Assembly: GCA_947476465.1 (NCBI GenBank)
Contig: CANJQN010000011.1
Coordinates: 41,361-105,360, forward strand
Length of the DNA stretch: 64,000 bases
Direction: 5' to 3'
Source of the DNA: Comamonadaceae bacterium
Lineage (GTDB): Bacteria; Pseudomonadota; Gammaproteobacteria; Burkholderiales; Burkholderiaceae_C
Shown here: positions 1 to 8,360 of the stretch, one piece after another
Layout: each line of letters opens with the position of its first letter
Position numbering within the stretch: position 1 is the stretch's first letter
Made by a program: the position numbers and the translations under genes
The notes under the pieces: generated by a model
Database searches by the model: none
The model's input: only the letters and a program-made list of their open reading frames with translations
What the model was told of the DNA's origin: nothing

Positions 1-2312
1 GAGAGCTCAATGTCTCCAGTGACATCGACCTGATCTATGTCTACGACCACGAGGGCGAGACCGCCGGTGTCGACGGGCGCGGGCGCATCTCCAACCACGA
101 ATACTTCGCCAAGGCCGTCAAGCTGATCTACGCGCTGGTCGGTGACACCACCGAACACGGCTTCGTATTCCGGGTCGACCTGGCGCTGCGGCCCAATGGC
201 AACTCAGGCCCGCCGGCCGTCTCGCTCGACGCGCTGGAAGAGTACTTTTTGGTACAGGGCCGCGAGTGGGAGCGTTTCGCCTGGCTCAAGAGCCGCGTGG
301 TGGCGCCGCGCAGTGCCATCGAGAGCGGCAGTGCCCTGGGCCTGCGCGGCACGGTGCTGCCCTTCGTGTTCCGCCGCTACCTCGATTACAACGTGTTCGA
401 TTCGCTGCGCGACCTGCATCGCCAGGTCCGCGAGCATGCGGCCCGCCGCGCGGCGGGCCGGCCCGAGCGTGCCAATGACGTCAAGCTCTCACGCGGCGGC
501 ATCCGCGAGATCGAGTTCACGGTGCAACTGCTGCAGGTGGTGCGCGGCGGCCAGTTCCCGGAGCTGCGAACCCGCTCGACCCTGGAGGCGCTGCAGCGCG
601 TGGCTGCCGCCGGCCTGATGCCCCAGGACACCGCTGACGCCCTGGCGAGGGCCTATGTGTTCCTGCGCCGCGTCGAGCACCGCATCCAGTACCTGGACGA
701 CCAGCAGACCCACGTGCTGCCGATGTCCGAGGGCGACAGCGACCTGACCTGGATCGGGCGCACCATGGGCTTTGCCGACTGCTGCACCTTTTTGCATGCC
801 ATGGACGCGCATCGCGAACTGGTAGCCCAGGAGTTCGACCGCCTGCTGGGCCAAACGGTCGAATGCAAGGGTTGCGCCGGGCCGCGTGGCGCCAAGCCCG
901 CCGCGGTGCCGGCCCTGGACGACCTGCTGCCCGGGTTGCCGCCCCGGCTGCGCGAACGGGTGGCGCAGTGGCGGCACCACCCGCGCGTGCTGTCCCTGCG
1001 CGACGACGCGCGCGGGCGGCTGCACCGGTTGGTGGCGCGCACCGCCCAGTGGTTGGCCGAAGGCCGCGTGACCGAAGAGGCCTGCGTGCGCATGGCCGAC
1101 TGGATGGAGCCGCTGCTGCGGCGCGAGAGCTACCTGGCCTTGCTGGTCGAGCGGCCCAGCGTGCACGAGCGGCTGCTGCGGCTGCTGGGCGCCGCCCGGT
1201 GGCCGGCGCGCTACCTGCTCAAGCACCCCGGCGTGATCGACGAGCTGGCCGGTGATGCCTTCATGAGCGAGCGCTTCGTGGCGCCCGATTTCGAGCGCGA
1301 ACTCGACGAGCGTCGCAGCGCGCTGGCGCGCACGGGTGAAGACGACGACGAAGCCCTTTTAAACCTGCTGCGGCGCGCCCACCATGCCGAGGTGATGCGC
1401 ACCTTGGCGCGCGACCTGGAAGGGCGCCTGACCGTCGAGCAGGTGGCCGACGACCTGAGCGCGCTGGCCGACGCGGTGCTGCGCGTGACGGCGCGCTGGT
1501 GCTGGGCTCGGCTGAAGTCGCGCCATCGCGAGACGCCGCAGTTCGCCATCATCGGCTACGGCAAGCTGGGCGGAAAAGAACTGGGCTATGGCAGCGACCT
1601 GGACATCGTGTTCGTCTACCAGGACGAGGACGAGGCCGCACCCGAGGCCTACGCCGCCTTCGTGCGCAAGCTGATCAACTGGCTGGCGACCAAAACCGCC
1701 GAAGGCGACCTGTTCGAGATCGACACCGCACTGCGGCCCAACGGCAATTCGGGCCTGCTCATCACCACCTTCGAGGCCTACGCCAACTACCAGCAAAACC
1801 GGGGCAGCAACACCGCCTGGACCTGGGAACACCAGGCCATGACGCGGGCGCGTTTCATCCTGGGCGAGCCGCGCCTGGCGCTACGCTTTGCGGCCGTGCG
1901 CGAGGCAGTGATCACTGCACCGCGCGACGTGGTGGCGCTGCGCACCGAGATCGTGGCCATGCGCGAGAAGATGCGCGCCGCCCATCCCGTGAAGGCCGGC
2001 CGGTTCGACCTCAAACACAGTGAAGGCGGCATGGTCGACGCCGAGTTCGCGGTGCAGTTCCTGGTGCTGTCGCAGTCGGCGGCGCACCGCGAGCTGGTGC
2101 CCAATGCCGGCAACATCGCGCTGCTGCAGCGGGCCGAGGCCTGCGGCCTGCTGCCGGCCGGCGTCGGCCATGCCGCCGCTGACGCCTACCGGACGCTGCG
2201 CCGGGCCCAGCACATCGCCCGGCTCGACGAGATGCCCACCCAGGTGGAGCCGCAGACCGTGGCCGCCGAGCGCGAAGCGGTGCTGGCGCTGTGGCGCGCG
2301 GTGTTTGGGTGA
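1..2312 (+). CDS. glnE: Bifunctional glutamine synthetase adenylyltransferase/deadenylylase, 5' truncated by window edge
   Basis: GlnE attaches and removes AMP on glutamine synthetase, setting nitrogen assimilation in response to PII proteins. The open frame is already running at base 3 and gives 769 visible residues; the family is about 900-950 residues, so roughly the first 150-180 are outside the window. Both nucleotidyltransferase domains can be seen: the N-terminal deadenylylase motif SSDIDL lies in the first ten visible residues, and the C-terminal adenylyltransferase motif GYGSDLDIVF is encoded near base 1585. Each domain also keeps its later ALRPNGNSG motif. The stop overlaps the GTG start of the next gene by 4 bases, suggesting translational coupling. 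Identification is secure. Confidence 0.97.
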   Translation, partial: ELNVSSDIDLIYVYDHEGETAGVDGRGRISNHEYFAKAVKLIYALVGDTTEHGFVFRVDLALRPNGNSGPPAVSLDALEEYFLVQGREWERFAWLKSRVVAPRSAIESGSALGLRGTVLPFVFRRYLDYNVFDSLRDLHRQVREHAARRAAGRPERANDVKLSRGGIREIEFTVQLLQVVRGGQFPELRTRSTLEALQRVAAAGLMPQDTADALARAYVFLRRVEHRIQYLDDQQTHVLPMSEGDSDLTWIGRTMGFADCCTFLHAMDAHRELVAQEFDRLLGQTVECKGCAGPRGAKPAAVPALDDLLPGLPPRLRERVAQWRHHPRVLSLRDDARGRLHRLVARTAQWLAEGRVTEEACVRMADWMEPLLRRESYLALLVERPSVHERLLRLLGAARWPARYLLKHPGVIDELAGDAFMSERFVAPDFERELDERRSALARTGEDDDEALLNLLRRAHHAEVMRTLARDLEGRLTVEQVADDLSALADAVLRVTARWCWARLKSRHRETPQFAIIGYGKLGGKELGYGSDLDIVFVYQDEDEAAPEAYAAFVRKLINWLATKTAEGDLFEIDTALRPNGNSGLLITTFEAYANYQQNRGSNTAWTWEHQAMTRARFILGEPRLALRFAAVREAVITAPRDVVALRTEIVAMREKMRAAHPVKAGRFDLKHSEGGMVDAEFAVQFLVLSQSAAHRELVPNAGNIALLQRAEACGLLPAGVGHAAADAYRTLRRAQHIARLDEMPTQVEPQTVAAEREAVLALWRAVFG

Positions 2313-3772
2313 AGCCGGCTTTGCCACGCGCGCGCCTGACCCCCACCGAAACGCGGACCTTCGCGCTCGTCCTGGCGCTTTATTTCGCCGGGTTCGCAGC
2401 GATCGCGCTGGCGGGCTGGATCGACCGCAGCTTCGGCGAGCCCAGCCTGGACCAGATCATCTACCACCTGCGCTACGCCGAAGCGGCCGCGATGGACATG
2501 GGCTGGATCTTCCTTTTCACCTTCGTTGTGGAGGTGCTGGGCTTTCCCCTGCTGATCGCGATCGCCGTGGCGATGTTCCACGTGGCCGCCGTGCGCCGGT
2601 GGCAGGCCAGGCCGCACCGCCGGTGGCTGACGCCCATGCCCGGCATCGCGCTGATGGCAGGCATTGGCGCGCTGCTGCTTCAGTTCTCGGTTTTCTCATG
2701 GGCCGCCGCGCACTTCGCCGAGGACGAGTTCGCGCAAGCCTATATCGACCCGGCCCAGGTGGCGCTGGCCGCGCCGCCCCGGCGCAACCTGATCCTGATC
2801 TACGCGGAAAGCCTGGAGGACACCTACAGCCAGGCCGGCCTGTTCGGCGCCGACCTGCTGGCGCCGCTCAAACAGCTGGGCGCCCAGAGCTTTCCCACCT
2901 ACCGGCAGGCGCCGGGCACGGGCTGGACCATCGCCGGCATGGTGGCCACCCAGTGTGGCGTGCCCTTGCGCGTCTACAGCCAGCAGGACCTGCGTGAGCG
3001 CGATCGCCGCGCGTTCCTGCCGCGCGCGACCTGCCTGGGTGACATCCTGGCGGCGCAGGGCTATCGCAACGTATTCATGGGCGGCGCGCCCTTGTCCTTC
3101 GCCGGCAAGGGCACTTTCCTGCGCGACCACGGTTACCAGGAGCGGTGGGGCCGCTATGAGTTCGAGGAACTCGGATTCGCGCCGCAAGAGGCCAACGAAT
3201 GGGGGCTTTACGACAGCGCCCTGTTCGAACGGGCGCGTCGGCGGCTGACCCAGTTGCAGGCCGCCGGCCAGCCGTTCAACCTCACCCTGCTGACGCTCGA
3301 CACCCACAACCCCTTCGGCTTTCTCTCACCGAGTTGCCGCCGGGAGGGCGCCAAGAACTTCGAAGGGATCGTGGCCTGCAATGCCCGCCTGATCGCCAAC
3401 TTCATTGCGTCGGCCCGGGCCAGCGGCGACCTCCAGAACACCCTGGTGGTGGTGCTGTCCGACCACCTGGCCATGCCCAATCCGGTGTGGGACAAGCTCC
3501 AGCAGCCGCCCGAGCGGCGGCTGTTCAACCTGTTCGTGGCCGACCCGCCGTTGCCGCTGCCGCGGCAGTCGGCCGACATGCTGCCCTTCGACATGTTTCC
3601 AACGATCCTGGAAGGCCTGGGCGCCAGCGTGCCGGGCGACCGCCTGGCGCTGGGCTACTCGGGCATCGGCTCGGCCGACGCCGCGCGTCCGCCCGGTTCC
3701 GAGCACAGGATCCGTGTGGACCAGCTGCCCGGCTCGGCGGCGTATGCGCGCCTGTGGAACCCGCTGCCCTAG
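2309..3772 (+). CDS. opgB: OpgB/MdoB-like phosphoglycerol transferase (alkaline phosphatase superfamily)
   Basis: The protein probably transfers phosphoglycerol head groups to periplasmic glucans or another envelope glycan. Three hydrophobic segments lie in the first 130 residues, followed by a periplasmic catalytic domain. The run TIAGMVATQCGVPL after a GTG motif closely resembles the nucleophile region of E. coli OpgB, and SDHLAMPNPVW resembles its metal-binding SDHLAM segment; E28-like metal contacts begin at LIYAESLEDTY. At about 487 residues it is much shorter than E. coli OpgB (about 760). I chose GTG 2309, which overlaps the glnE stop as GTGA; an in-frame GTG at 2291 would add six residues. 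It ends in a palindrome shared with the convergent rfaE2 gene. The family is clear from motifs recalled from memory; the acceptor is inferred. Confidence 0.8.
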   Translation: MKPALPRARLTPTETRTFALVLALYFAGFAAIALAGWIDRSFGEPSLDQIIYHLRYAEAAAMDMGWIFLFTFVVEVLGFPLLIAIAVAMFHVAAVRRWQARPHRRWLTPMPGIALMAGIGALLLQFSVFSWAAAHFAEDEFAQAYIDPAQVALAAPPRRNLILIYAESLEDTYSQAGLFGADLLAPLKQLGAQSFPTYRQAPGTGWTIAGMVATQCGVPLRVYSQQDLRERDRRAFLPRATCLGDILAAQGYRNVFMGGAPLSFAGKGTFLRDHGYQERWGRYEFEELGFAPQEANEWGLYDSALFERARRRLTQLQAAGQPFNLTLLTLDTHNPFGFLSPSCRREGAKNFEGIVACNARLIANFIASARASGDLQNTLVVVLSDHLAMPNPVWDKLQQPPERRLFNLFVADPPLPLPRQSADMLPFDMFPTILEGLGASVPGDRLALGYSGIGSADAARPPGSEHRIRVDQLPGSAAYARLWNPLP

Positions 3773-3792
3773 GGCCTGTTCCAAGGCCCTAG
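3769..3792. terminator. Bidirectional palindrome between convergent opgB-like and rfaE2 genes
   Basis: CTAGGGCCT and AGGCCCTAG form a perfect 9-bp stem around the 6-base loop GTTCCA. Both flanking genes use TAG as stop and both TAG codons sit symmetrically within the arms. There is no long T-run, so terminator strength is uncertain. Confidence 0.55.
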
Positions 3793-4286
3793 CCGGTCGC
3801 GTCGCGAATGCGCGCAACGAAGGCGGTGGTGGAATAGCCGTCGACGAAGGCAATGGCCATTGAGCGGCCGCCCCACCCGCGCACCAGCCGGGTTTCTTCC
3901 AGGCGCTCCATGTCGTAATCGCCGCCCTTGACATACACCTGCGGCCGCAGCTCGGCCAGCAACCGCACCGGCGTGTCTTCGTCAAAGAAAGTGACCAGGC
4001 TTACTGATTCGAGCGCCGCGAGCATGGCCGCGCGGTCGGCCTCGCGGTTCAGGGGCCGCTCGGGACCCTTGCCCAGGCGGCGCGCCGACGCGTCGGTGTT
4101 GATCGCCACCACCAGGCTGGCCCCCTGTTCGCGCGCCTGGGCCAGATAGGTGACATGACCGCGGTGCAAGACGTCGAACACGCCGTTGGTGAACACCACA
4201 GGCTGCGCCAGCCGCGCCATCGCCTTCGCGGCATCGCCCCGGGAAACGATCTTGTGGAAAAACGCGGCCGGCGCGGATTCGGTCAT
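3789..4286 (-). CDS. rfaE2: D-glycero-beta-D-manno-heptose 1-phosphate adenylyltransferase
   Basis: The enzyme makes ADP-heptose from heptose 1-phosphate for the LPS inner core. The 165-residue protein is a stand-alone cytidylyltransferase-fold domain, equivalent to the C-terminal half of E. coli HldE. The nucleotide-binding motif TNGVFDVLHRGHVTYL lies near residue 35, and YVKGGDYD followed by a C-terminal YSTT segment are both typical of the family. Start ATG 4286 overlaps the stop of the upstream ferritin-like gene by one base (TGATG), so the two are probably translated from one mRNA. A separate kinase (RfaE1) would be expected elsewhere in the genome. Confidence 0.93.
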   Translation of the reverse strand: MTESAPAAFFHKIVSRGDAAKAMARLAQPVVFTNGVFDVLHRGHVTYLAQAREQGASLVVAINTDASARRLGKGPERPLNREADRAAMLAALESVSLVTFFDEDTPVRLLAELRPQVYVKGGDYDMERLEETRLVRGWGGRSMAIAFVDGYSTTAFVARIRDATG

Positions 4287-5152
4287 CAGGTGGGGCGGAG
4301 CGCGGCAACGGCCGCCGCCTGCGACAGCGAGGCGAGCATTTCCTTGCGGAAGCGATTGAGCTCCTGCACGCTCTTGAAGCTGCGGTTCATCAGCAAGCTG
4401 AGGTTGTGCAGGATGCGCTCGACCACCTTGTTTTCCCAGGCGGCATTGAAGTCGATCTGATTGTCCAGCCAATGCTCCAGCCAGGCCGGATCGGGCAGGC
4501 GGCTCTGAATGGTGTCGCGCGGGAACAGGCTGCGGTTGACGTGCAGGTTGGTCGGGTGCAGCGCCTGCGCGGTGCGGCGGGCGCTCGCCATCAGGACACC
4601 GATCTTGGCAAAGGCCGCCTTGGCCTCTTCGCCGAACTTGCCGATGGCTCGCTTCATGTAGCGCAGGTAGGCGCCGCCGTGGCGGGCCTCGTCCTGGCTG
4701 AGGGTGTTGTAGATGTGCTTGATGACCGGCTCGGAGTGCCATTCGCTGGCGCGGCGGTACCAGTGGTTCAGCCGGATCTCGCCGCAAAAATGCAGCATCA
4801 GCGTCTCAAGGGCTGGGGCAGGCTCGAACTCGAAGCGGATGTCGTGCAGCTCCTGCTCGGTGGGGACCATGTCGGGGCGGAAGCGCCGCAGGTACTCCAT
4901 CAGCACCAGGGAGTGCTTTTGCTCCTCGAAGAACCAGATCGACATGAAGGCAGAAAAATCACTGTCGTCGCGGTTGTCTCGCAGGAACATCTCGGTGGCC
5001 GGCAGCGCCGCCCACTCGGTGATCGCGTTCATCTTGATGGTTTGCGCTTGCTCGTCGGACAGCTTGGTGCCTTCGAAGTGGTCCCAGGGGATGTCCTTTT
5101 CCATATCCCATCGGACGGATTCGAGTTGTCTGAACAATTCCGGATAAAGCAT
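4286..5152 (-). CDS. Ferritin-like di-iron protein of unknown substrate
   Basis: This 288-residue, largely helical protein carries two widely spaced carboxylate/histidine motifs, EEQKH near residue 94 and DEARH near residue 170. Such EExxH/DExRH pairs bind a di-iron centre in ferritin-like oxidases and in soluble acyl-ACP desaturases, which it resembles most. No signal peptide or membrane segment is visible. It is the first gene of a two-gene operon with rfaE2, reading divergently from the glutathione peroxidase across 118 bases. A fatty-acid oxidation or desaturation role is a guess; the di-iron site is the supported part. Confidence 0.75.
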   Translation of the reverse strand: MLYPELFRQLESVRWDMEKDIPWDHFEGTKLSDEQAQTIKMNAITEWAALPATEMFLRDNRDDSDFSAFMSIWFFEEQKHSLVLMEYLRRFRPDMVPTEQELHDIRFEFEPAPALETLMLHFCGEIRLNHWYRRASEWHSEPVIKHIYNTLSQDEARHGGAYLRYMKRAIGKFGEEAKAAFAKIGVLMASARRTAQALHPTNLHVNRSLFPRDTIQSRLPDPAWLEHWLDNQIDFNAAWENKVVERILHNLSLLMNRSFKSVQELNRFRKEMLASLSQAAAVAALRPT

Positions 5153-5270
5153 GAAAGTTTTCGTTGAGTGCCCGGATTTTAAGCGGTGGCCCTGCGCCAG
5201 AGGCCCGCAAAGGCCCTACAGCCGGGCCGCGGCAGCACAATGCCGGAACATCGCGCCAGGAGATACCCCC

Positions 5271-5864
5271 ATGAAAAGACGCCCCTTCCTGATCGGGTTC
5301 GGCTCGTGCCTCACGCTGGCGGCCACCGCCACCGCCACCGCCACGACACCGGCCTTGGCCGCGGCCGGCTGCCCCGGTTTGCTGCAACACACTTTTCCAC
5401 GGCTTCAGGACGAAAAGCCTCAGGCGCTGTGCCAATACGGCGGGCGAGTGCTGCTGATCGTGAACACCGCCAGCTACTGCGGCTTCACGCCCCAGTACAA
5501 GGGGCTGGAGGAGTTGCACGCGCGCTACAAGGACCGCGGGCTGGTCGTGCTGGGCTTTCCATCCAACGACTTCGCGCAGGAAAAGGCCAGCAACAAGGAA
5601 ATCGCGGAGTTCTGCGAAAACACCTTTGGCGTCAAGTTCCCGATGTTCGGCGCCTCCAGCGTGCGTGGCGCCAAGGCCAACCCGCTGTACCAGCAGCTGG
5701 CGGCGCGCACCGGCAAGGCGCCCAGCTGGAATTTCCACAAGTACCTGATTTCCCGCGACGGCCTGGCCGTGACGCACTACGGCAGCACCACCACGCCGTC
5801 TGACCGCACGCTGCTGGCTGAGCTGGAGCGCCAGCTTGCCAAGCCGGCGCCTGGGACGAGTTGA
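5271..5864 (+). CDS. Exported glutathione peroxidase family protein
   Basis: A thiol peroxidase that reduces hydroperoxides, probably in the periplasm. The 197-residue protein starts with MKRRPFLIG and a hydrophobic Ala/Thr-rich signal region ending near residue 33; the twin arginine hints at Tat export but is not decisive. The peroxidatic cysteine is C70 in NTASYCGFT. The usual FPCNQF motif reads FPSNDF, so the resolving cysteine at that place is missing, although FCENTFGVKFPMF and WNFHKYL are conserved. ATG 5271 follows an AGGAGA ribosome site at 5258-5263; an upstream ATG at 5151 would add residues lacking family similarity. The signal region is encoded by short repeats of ACCGCC. Confidence 0.88.
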   Translation: MKRRPFLIGFGSCLTLAATATATATTPALAAAGCPGLLQHTFPRLQDEKPQALCQYGGRVLLIVNTASYCGFTPQYKGLEELHARYKDRGLVVLGFPSNDFAQEKASNKEIAEFCENTFGVKFPMFGASSVRGAKANPLYQQLAARTGKAPSWNFHKYLISRDGLAVTHYGSTTTPSDRTLLAELERQLAKPAPGTS

Positions 5865-5896
5865 GCGCTCCAGGGCGCTGCGCGGCGTTTTTATTT
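5864..5896 (+). terminator. Weak intrinsic terminator after glutathione peroxidase
   Basis: AGCGC (5864-5868) pairs with GCGCT (5875-5879) around a short loop, and a T-rich run TTTTTATTT follows at 5888-5896. The run is about eight bases beyond the stem, so the match to a classical terminator is imperfect. Confidence 0.4.
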
Positions 5897-6030
5897 CAAG
5901 CCGCGGCACAGCCGTGGAAAAGACACCTGAAAATGTCGGGGTCCATCCCATCGCTTGCCTGAGGCAAGGTTGAGAAACCCGATGGATCAAGGCACGGTGC
6001 ATTCCGCCTTGGCAACCGCACGAGGCTCGG

Positions 6031-7311
6031 ATGGCCGCTGGCCGCATCTTCTTCGACGTGACATACACGCGCGTGCAATCGCGCACTGTTGGCATCATCC
6101 GCACCGTGCGGCGGATGGCCGCATCGCTGGCCGAGCTTGCCGGCGCCAGCGGCCGCTCGTTCCAGCCCGTGACCTTCCACCGCCAAGGATTTCGCGCCTG
6201 CGCCCTGGAGGCCGCAAGCAACGCCGCCGCCCCGTCGGACACCCGCCATGACGGCGTCGGCCTGCTGCATTTCGCCACGCGCAGCGCCAAGCCGGTCATC
6301 GAAGGCCTGCTGGGCCTGCCCTGGCCCCTGGTCGAGCCCGGATGGGCCCTCGCGTCCAGCCTGGTTTTCGAGCGCGCCGCCCGCGGCCTGCCGCCGGTTG
6401 CATTTCGCGAGGGCGACACCTTGCTGCTGTTCGATGCCGCCTGGAACTACCCGGTGTGGGACGCCGCATCAAAGGCCCGGCAGGCCGGCGCCAAGGTGGT
6501 CACGCTGGTCCACGACCTGATGCCGATCGAGGCGCCGCAGTACTGCGTGCGATGGGTCCGGGGCGCGTTTGACTCGTGGCTAAGGCAAGCCGCAGCGCAC
6601 AGCGACCTGATCTTGTGCAACTCGCTGAGCACCCAGGCCGCACTGACAACACACGCAGACCGCCACGCCATGGCCTTGCCACCAAGCCGTACGCTGCGAT
6701 TGGGCGACGATCTGCCAGCCGGTGGCGACGGCCCCGTGCGAGAGGCGGCTCGCCAGTTCGCCAAGACCCAACCGTTCTACGCGGCCATCGGAACGCTGGA
6801 GCCCAAGAAGAATTACGACCTGCTGCTCGATGCCTTCGAGGCGCTCTGGCGCCAGGGCGCCCGCGCCGGTCTGCTGCTCGCCGGCCGCGCCACCCCTGAA
6901 TGCAGGGCCGTGGGTCGCCGGCTGCGCCAACTGGAAGCCTCCGGACGACCGCTGCTCTGGCTGGGCGACGCCAACGACGCCGAGATCGCCTTCATGCTGG
7001 GCCAGGCCCAGGCACTGGTGATCACGTCCTTGTTCGAGGGCTTCGGTCTGCCGCTGGTCGAGGCACGCGCGGTCGGTTGCCCTGTGATCGCTACCAACCT
7101 GCCATGCTTTCGCGAGCTGGCCGACGATGGGGTTCATCTGGTGGCGTCCGCCGACCCCGCCGCGCTGGCGGACGCGCTCGCACGTCACAGCGCGGGTCAG
7201 CTCACACTTTCACGCATACCGAATCCTGGCGTGAGCTGGAACGACGCGGCACAGCGTTGCGTCGAACTTGTCCAGCGCGCCCTGGAACCCGGATCCACGG
7301 TCAACGCATAG
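6031..7311 (+). CDS. Glycosyltransferase, GT4/GT-B family
   Basis: A retaining sugar transferase with a GT-B fold, probably cytoplasmic and acting on a surface glycan. It has 426 residues. The C-terminal half contains the donor-binding region SLFEGFGLPLVEARAVGCPV, whose EGFGLPxxEA pattern is the group 1 signature; AAIGTLEPKKN, typical of the start of the C-terminal domain, lies around residue 250. The N-terminal half has LVHDLMP near residue 155. It stands alone on the plus strand, converging with the glycan operon at 7321 only nine bases away, which ties it to that cluster. The sugar and acceptor cannot be read from sequence. Confidence 0.85.
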   Translation: MAAGRIFFDVTYTRVQSRTVGIIRTVRRMAASLAELAGASGRSFQPVTFHRQGFRACALEAASNAAAPSDTRHDGVGLLHFATRSAKPVIEGLLGLPWPLVEPGWALASSLVFERAARGLPPVAFREGDTLLLFDAAWNYPVWDAASKARQAGAKVVTLVHDLMPIEAPQYCVRWVRGAFDSWLRQAAAHSDLILCNSLSTQAALTTHADRHAMALPPSRTLRLGDDLPAGGDGPVREAARQFAKTQPFYAAIGTLEPKKNYDLLLDAFEALWRQGARAGLLLAGRATPECRAVGRRLRQLEASGRPLLWLGDANDAEIAFMLGQAQALVITSLFEGFGLPLVEARAVGCPVIATNLPCFRELADDGVHLVASADPAALADALARHSAGQLTLSRIPNPGVSWNDAAQRCVELVQRALEPGSTVNA

Positions 7312-7320
7312 ACATCGGGC

Positions 7321-8340
7321 TCAACTGCCCGAGGCGTGGTCGCCGCGCAGCACCGTCGCGCCCAGCACCCTGGAAACCCACCGCACCAGCGCCGGCGCGC
7401 GCAGGCCGACGGCGACGCACAGCATCAGGTCGCGCCGTCCGTAGCGAGCGAAGACCGCGAAGGCCTTTTCCTTGATCGCGCGTGAGCTTCGACGGTCGGC
7501 GCCCAGCCGCCGAACCAGGATCACGTTCTGCTTGAGGCGATCGATGACGGTCCGCCCCATGGCGCCGCCGCCGTAGTTCTGGTCGATGTGAAGCTTGTCG
7601 ATGAAGTCGGCGATGCGCCGGTCGGGGTCGACCTCATCGTGCCCGGGTGCGCGCGAGCGAAACAGCGCCGTGGGCGCCGGCACATAGGCAAAGCAGCCTC
7701 GCGCGAGCAATTGGTCGGTCAACCAAACGTCGCCCGCAACTTCCAGGTTGCATGCGGCCAGGCCGCCCGTGGCCTCGTAGTCCGATCGCCGGATCAGGTC
7801 TCCCGCCATCCAGGTCGACGCCAGTGTCCATGGAAAGAAGAAGACTCGGGCCGCCGCGCCGCAATACTGCGTGCGCGCCAGCGACGCGGGCCGCACGCGA
7901 GATGGGTCGCACGGGTCCGCTGGAAGCTGCCGCGCGTGAAAGATGTTGCCCGCCGCGAACACCGCCTGCGGGTAGTCGCGCAAGACGTCCACGAGCATCG
8001 TGATCGCGGTGGGCAACAGCACATCGTCCGACGAAAGAAACGATATCAGCTCACCCCGTGCGCAGCTGGCACAGAAGGCGAAGTTCTCGTTCATCGTGCA
8101 GAACCGCTCGGGAGAGACGACCCTCAACCGAGGATCGCCAATGCCGCGAAGATAGTCGCCGGCGCCGTTCGTGCTGTGGTTGTCCGACACGACGACCTCG
8201 ATGTGCGGATAGGTCTGCGCCAGACAGCTTTCGACACACTCGCGCAGGTGCTCAAGGTTCTGGTTGTAGGTCGGCACGAGGATGCTGACCCAGGGAACTT
8301 GGCCTGCCTTCAGTGGCTCGGCTTCAGAGAGTTCGGTCAT
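7321..8340 (-). CDS. Glycosyltransferase family 2
   Basis: An inverting GT-A transferase of 339 residues. The opening VSILVPTYNQNLEHLRECVES and the VVVSDNHSTNGAGDYL stretch, followed by ISFLSSDDVLLP (the DxD-type nucleotide-sugar site), are standard GT2 features. It is the last gene of the minus-strand glycan operon, 20 bases downstream of the flippase. I start it at ATG 8340 (MTELSEAEP); the longer in-frame upstream extension is Arg/Gly-rich and lies in the intergenic space. It probably adds one residue of the repeat unit before export; the specific linkage is unknown. Confidence 0.87.
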   Translation of the reverse strand: MTELSEAEPLKAGQVPWVSILVPTYNQNLEHLRECVESCLAQTYPHIEVVVSDNHSTNGAGDYLRGIGDPRLRVVSPERFCTMNENFAFCASCARGELISFLSSDDVLLPTAITMLVDVLRDYPQAVFAAGNIFHARQLPADPCDPSRVRPASLARTQYCGAAARVFFFPWTLASTWMAGDLIRRSDYEATGGLAACNLEVAGDVWLTDQLLARGCFAYVPAPTALFRSRAPGHDEVDPDRRIADFIDKLHIDQNYGGGAMGRTVIDRLKQNVILVRRLGADRRSSRAIKEKAFAVFARYGRRDLMLCVAVGLRAPALVRWVSRVLGATVLRGDHASGS

Positions 8341-8360
8341 GGTGTCCACACACGTTGTTC

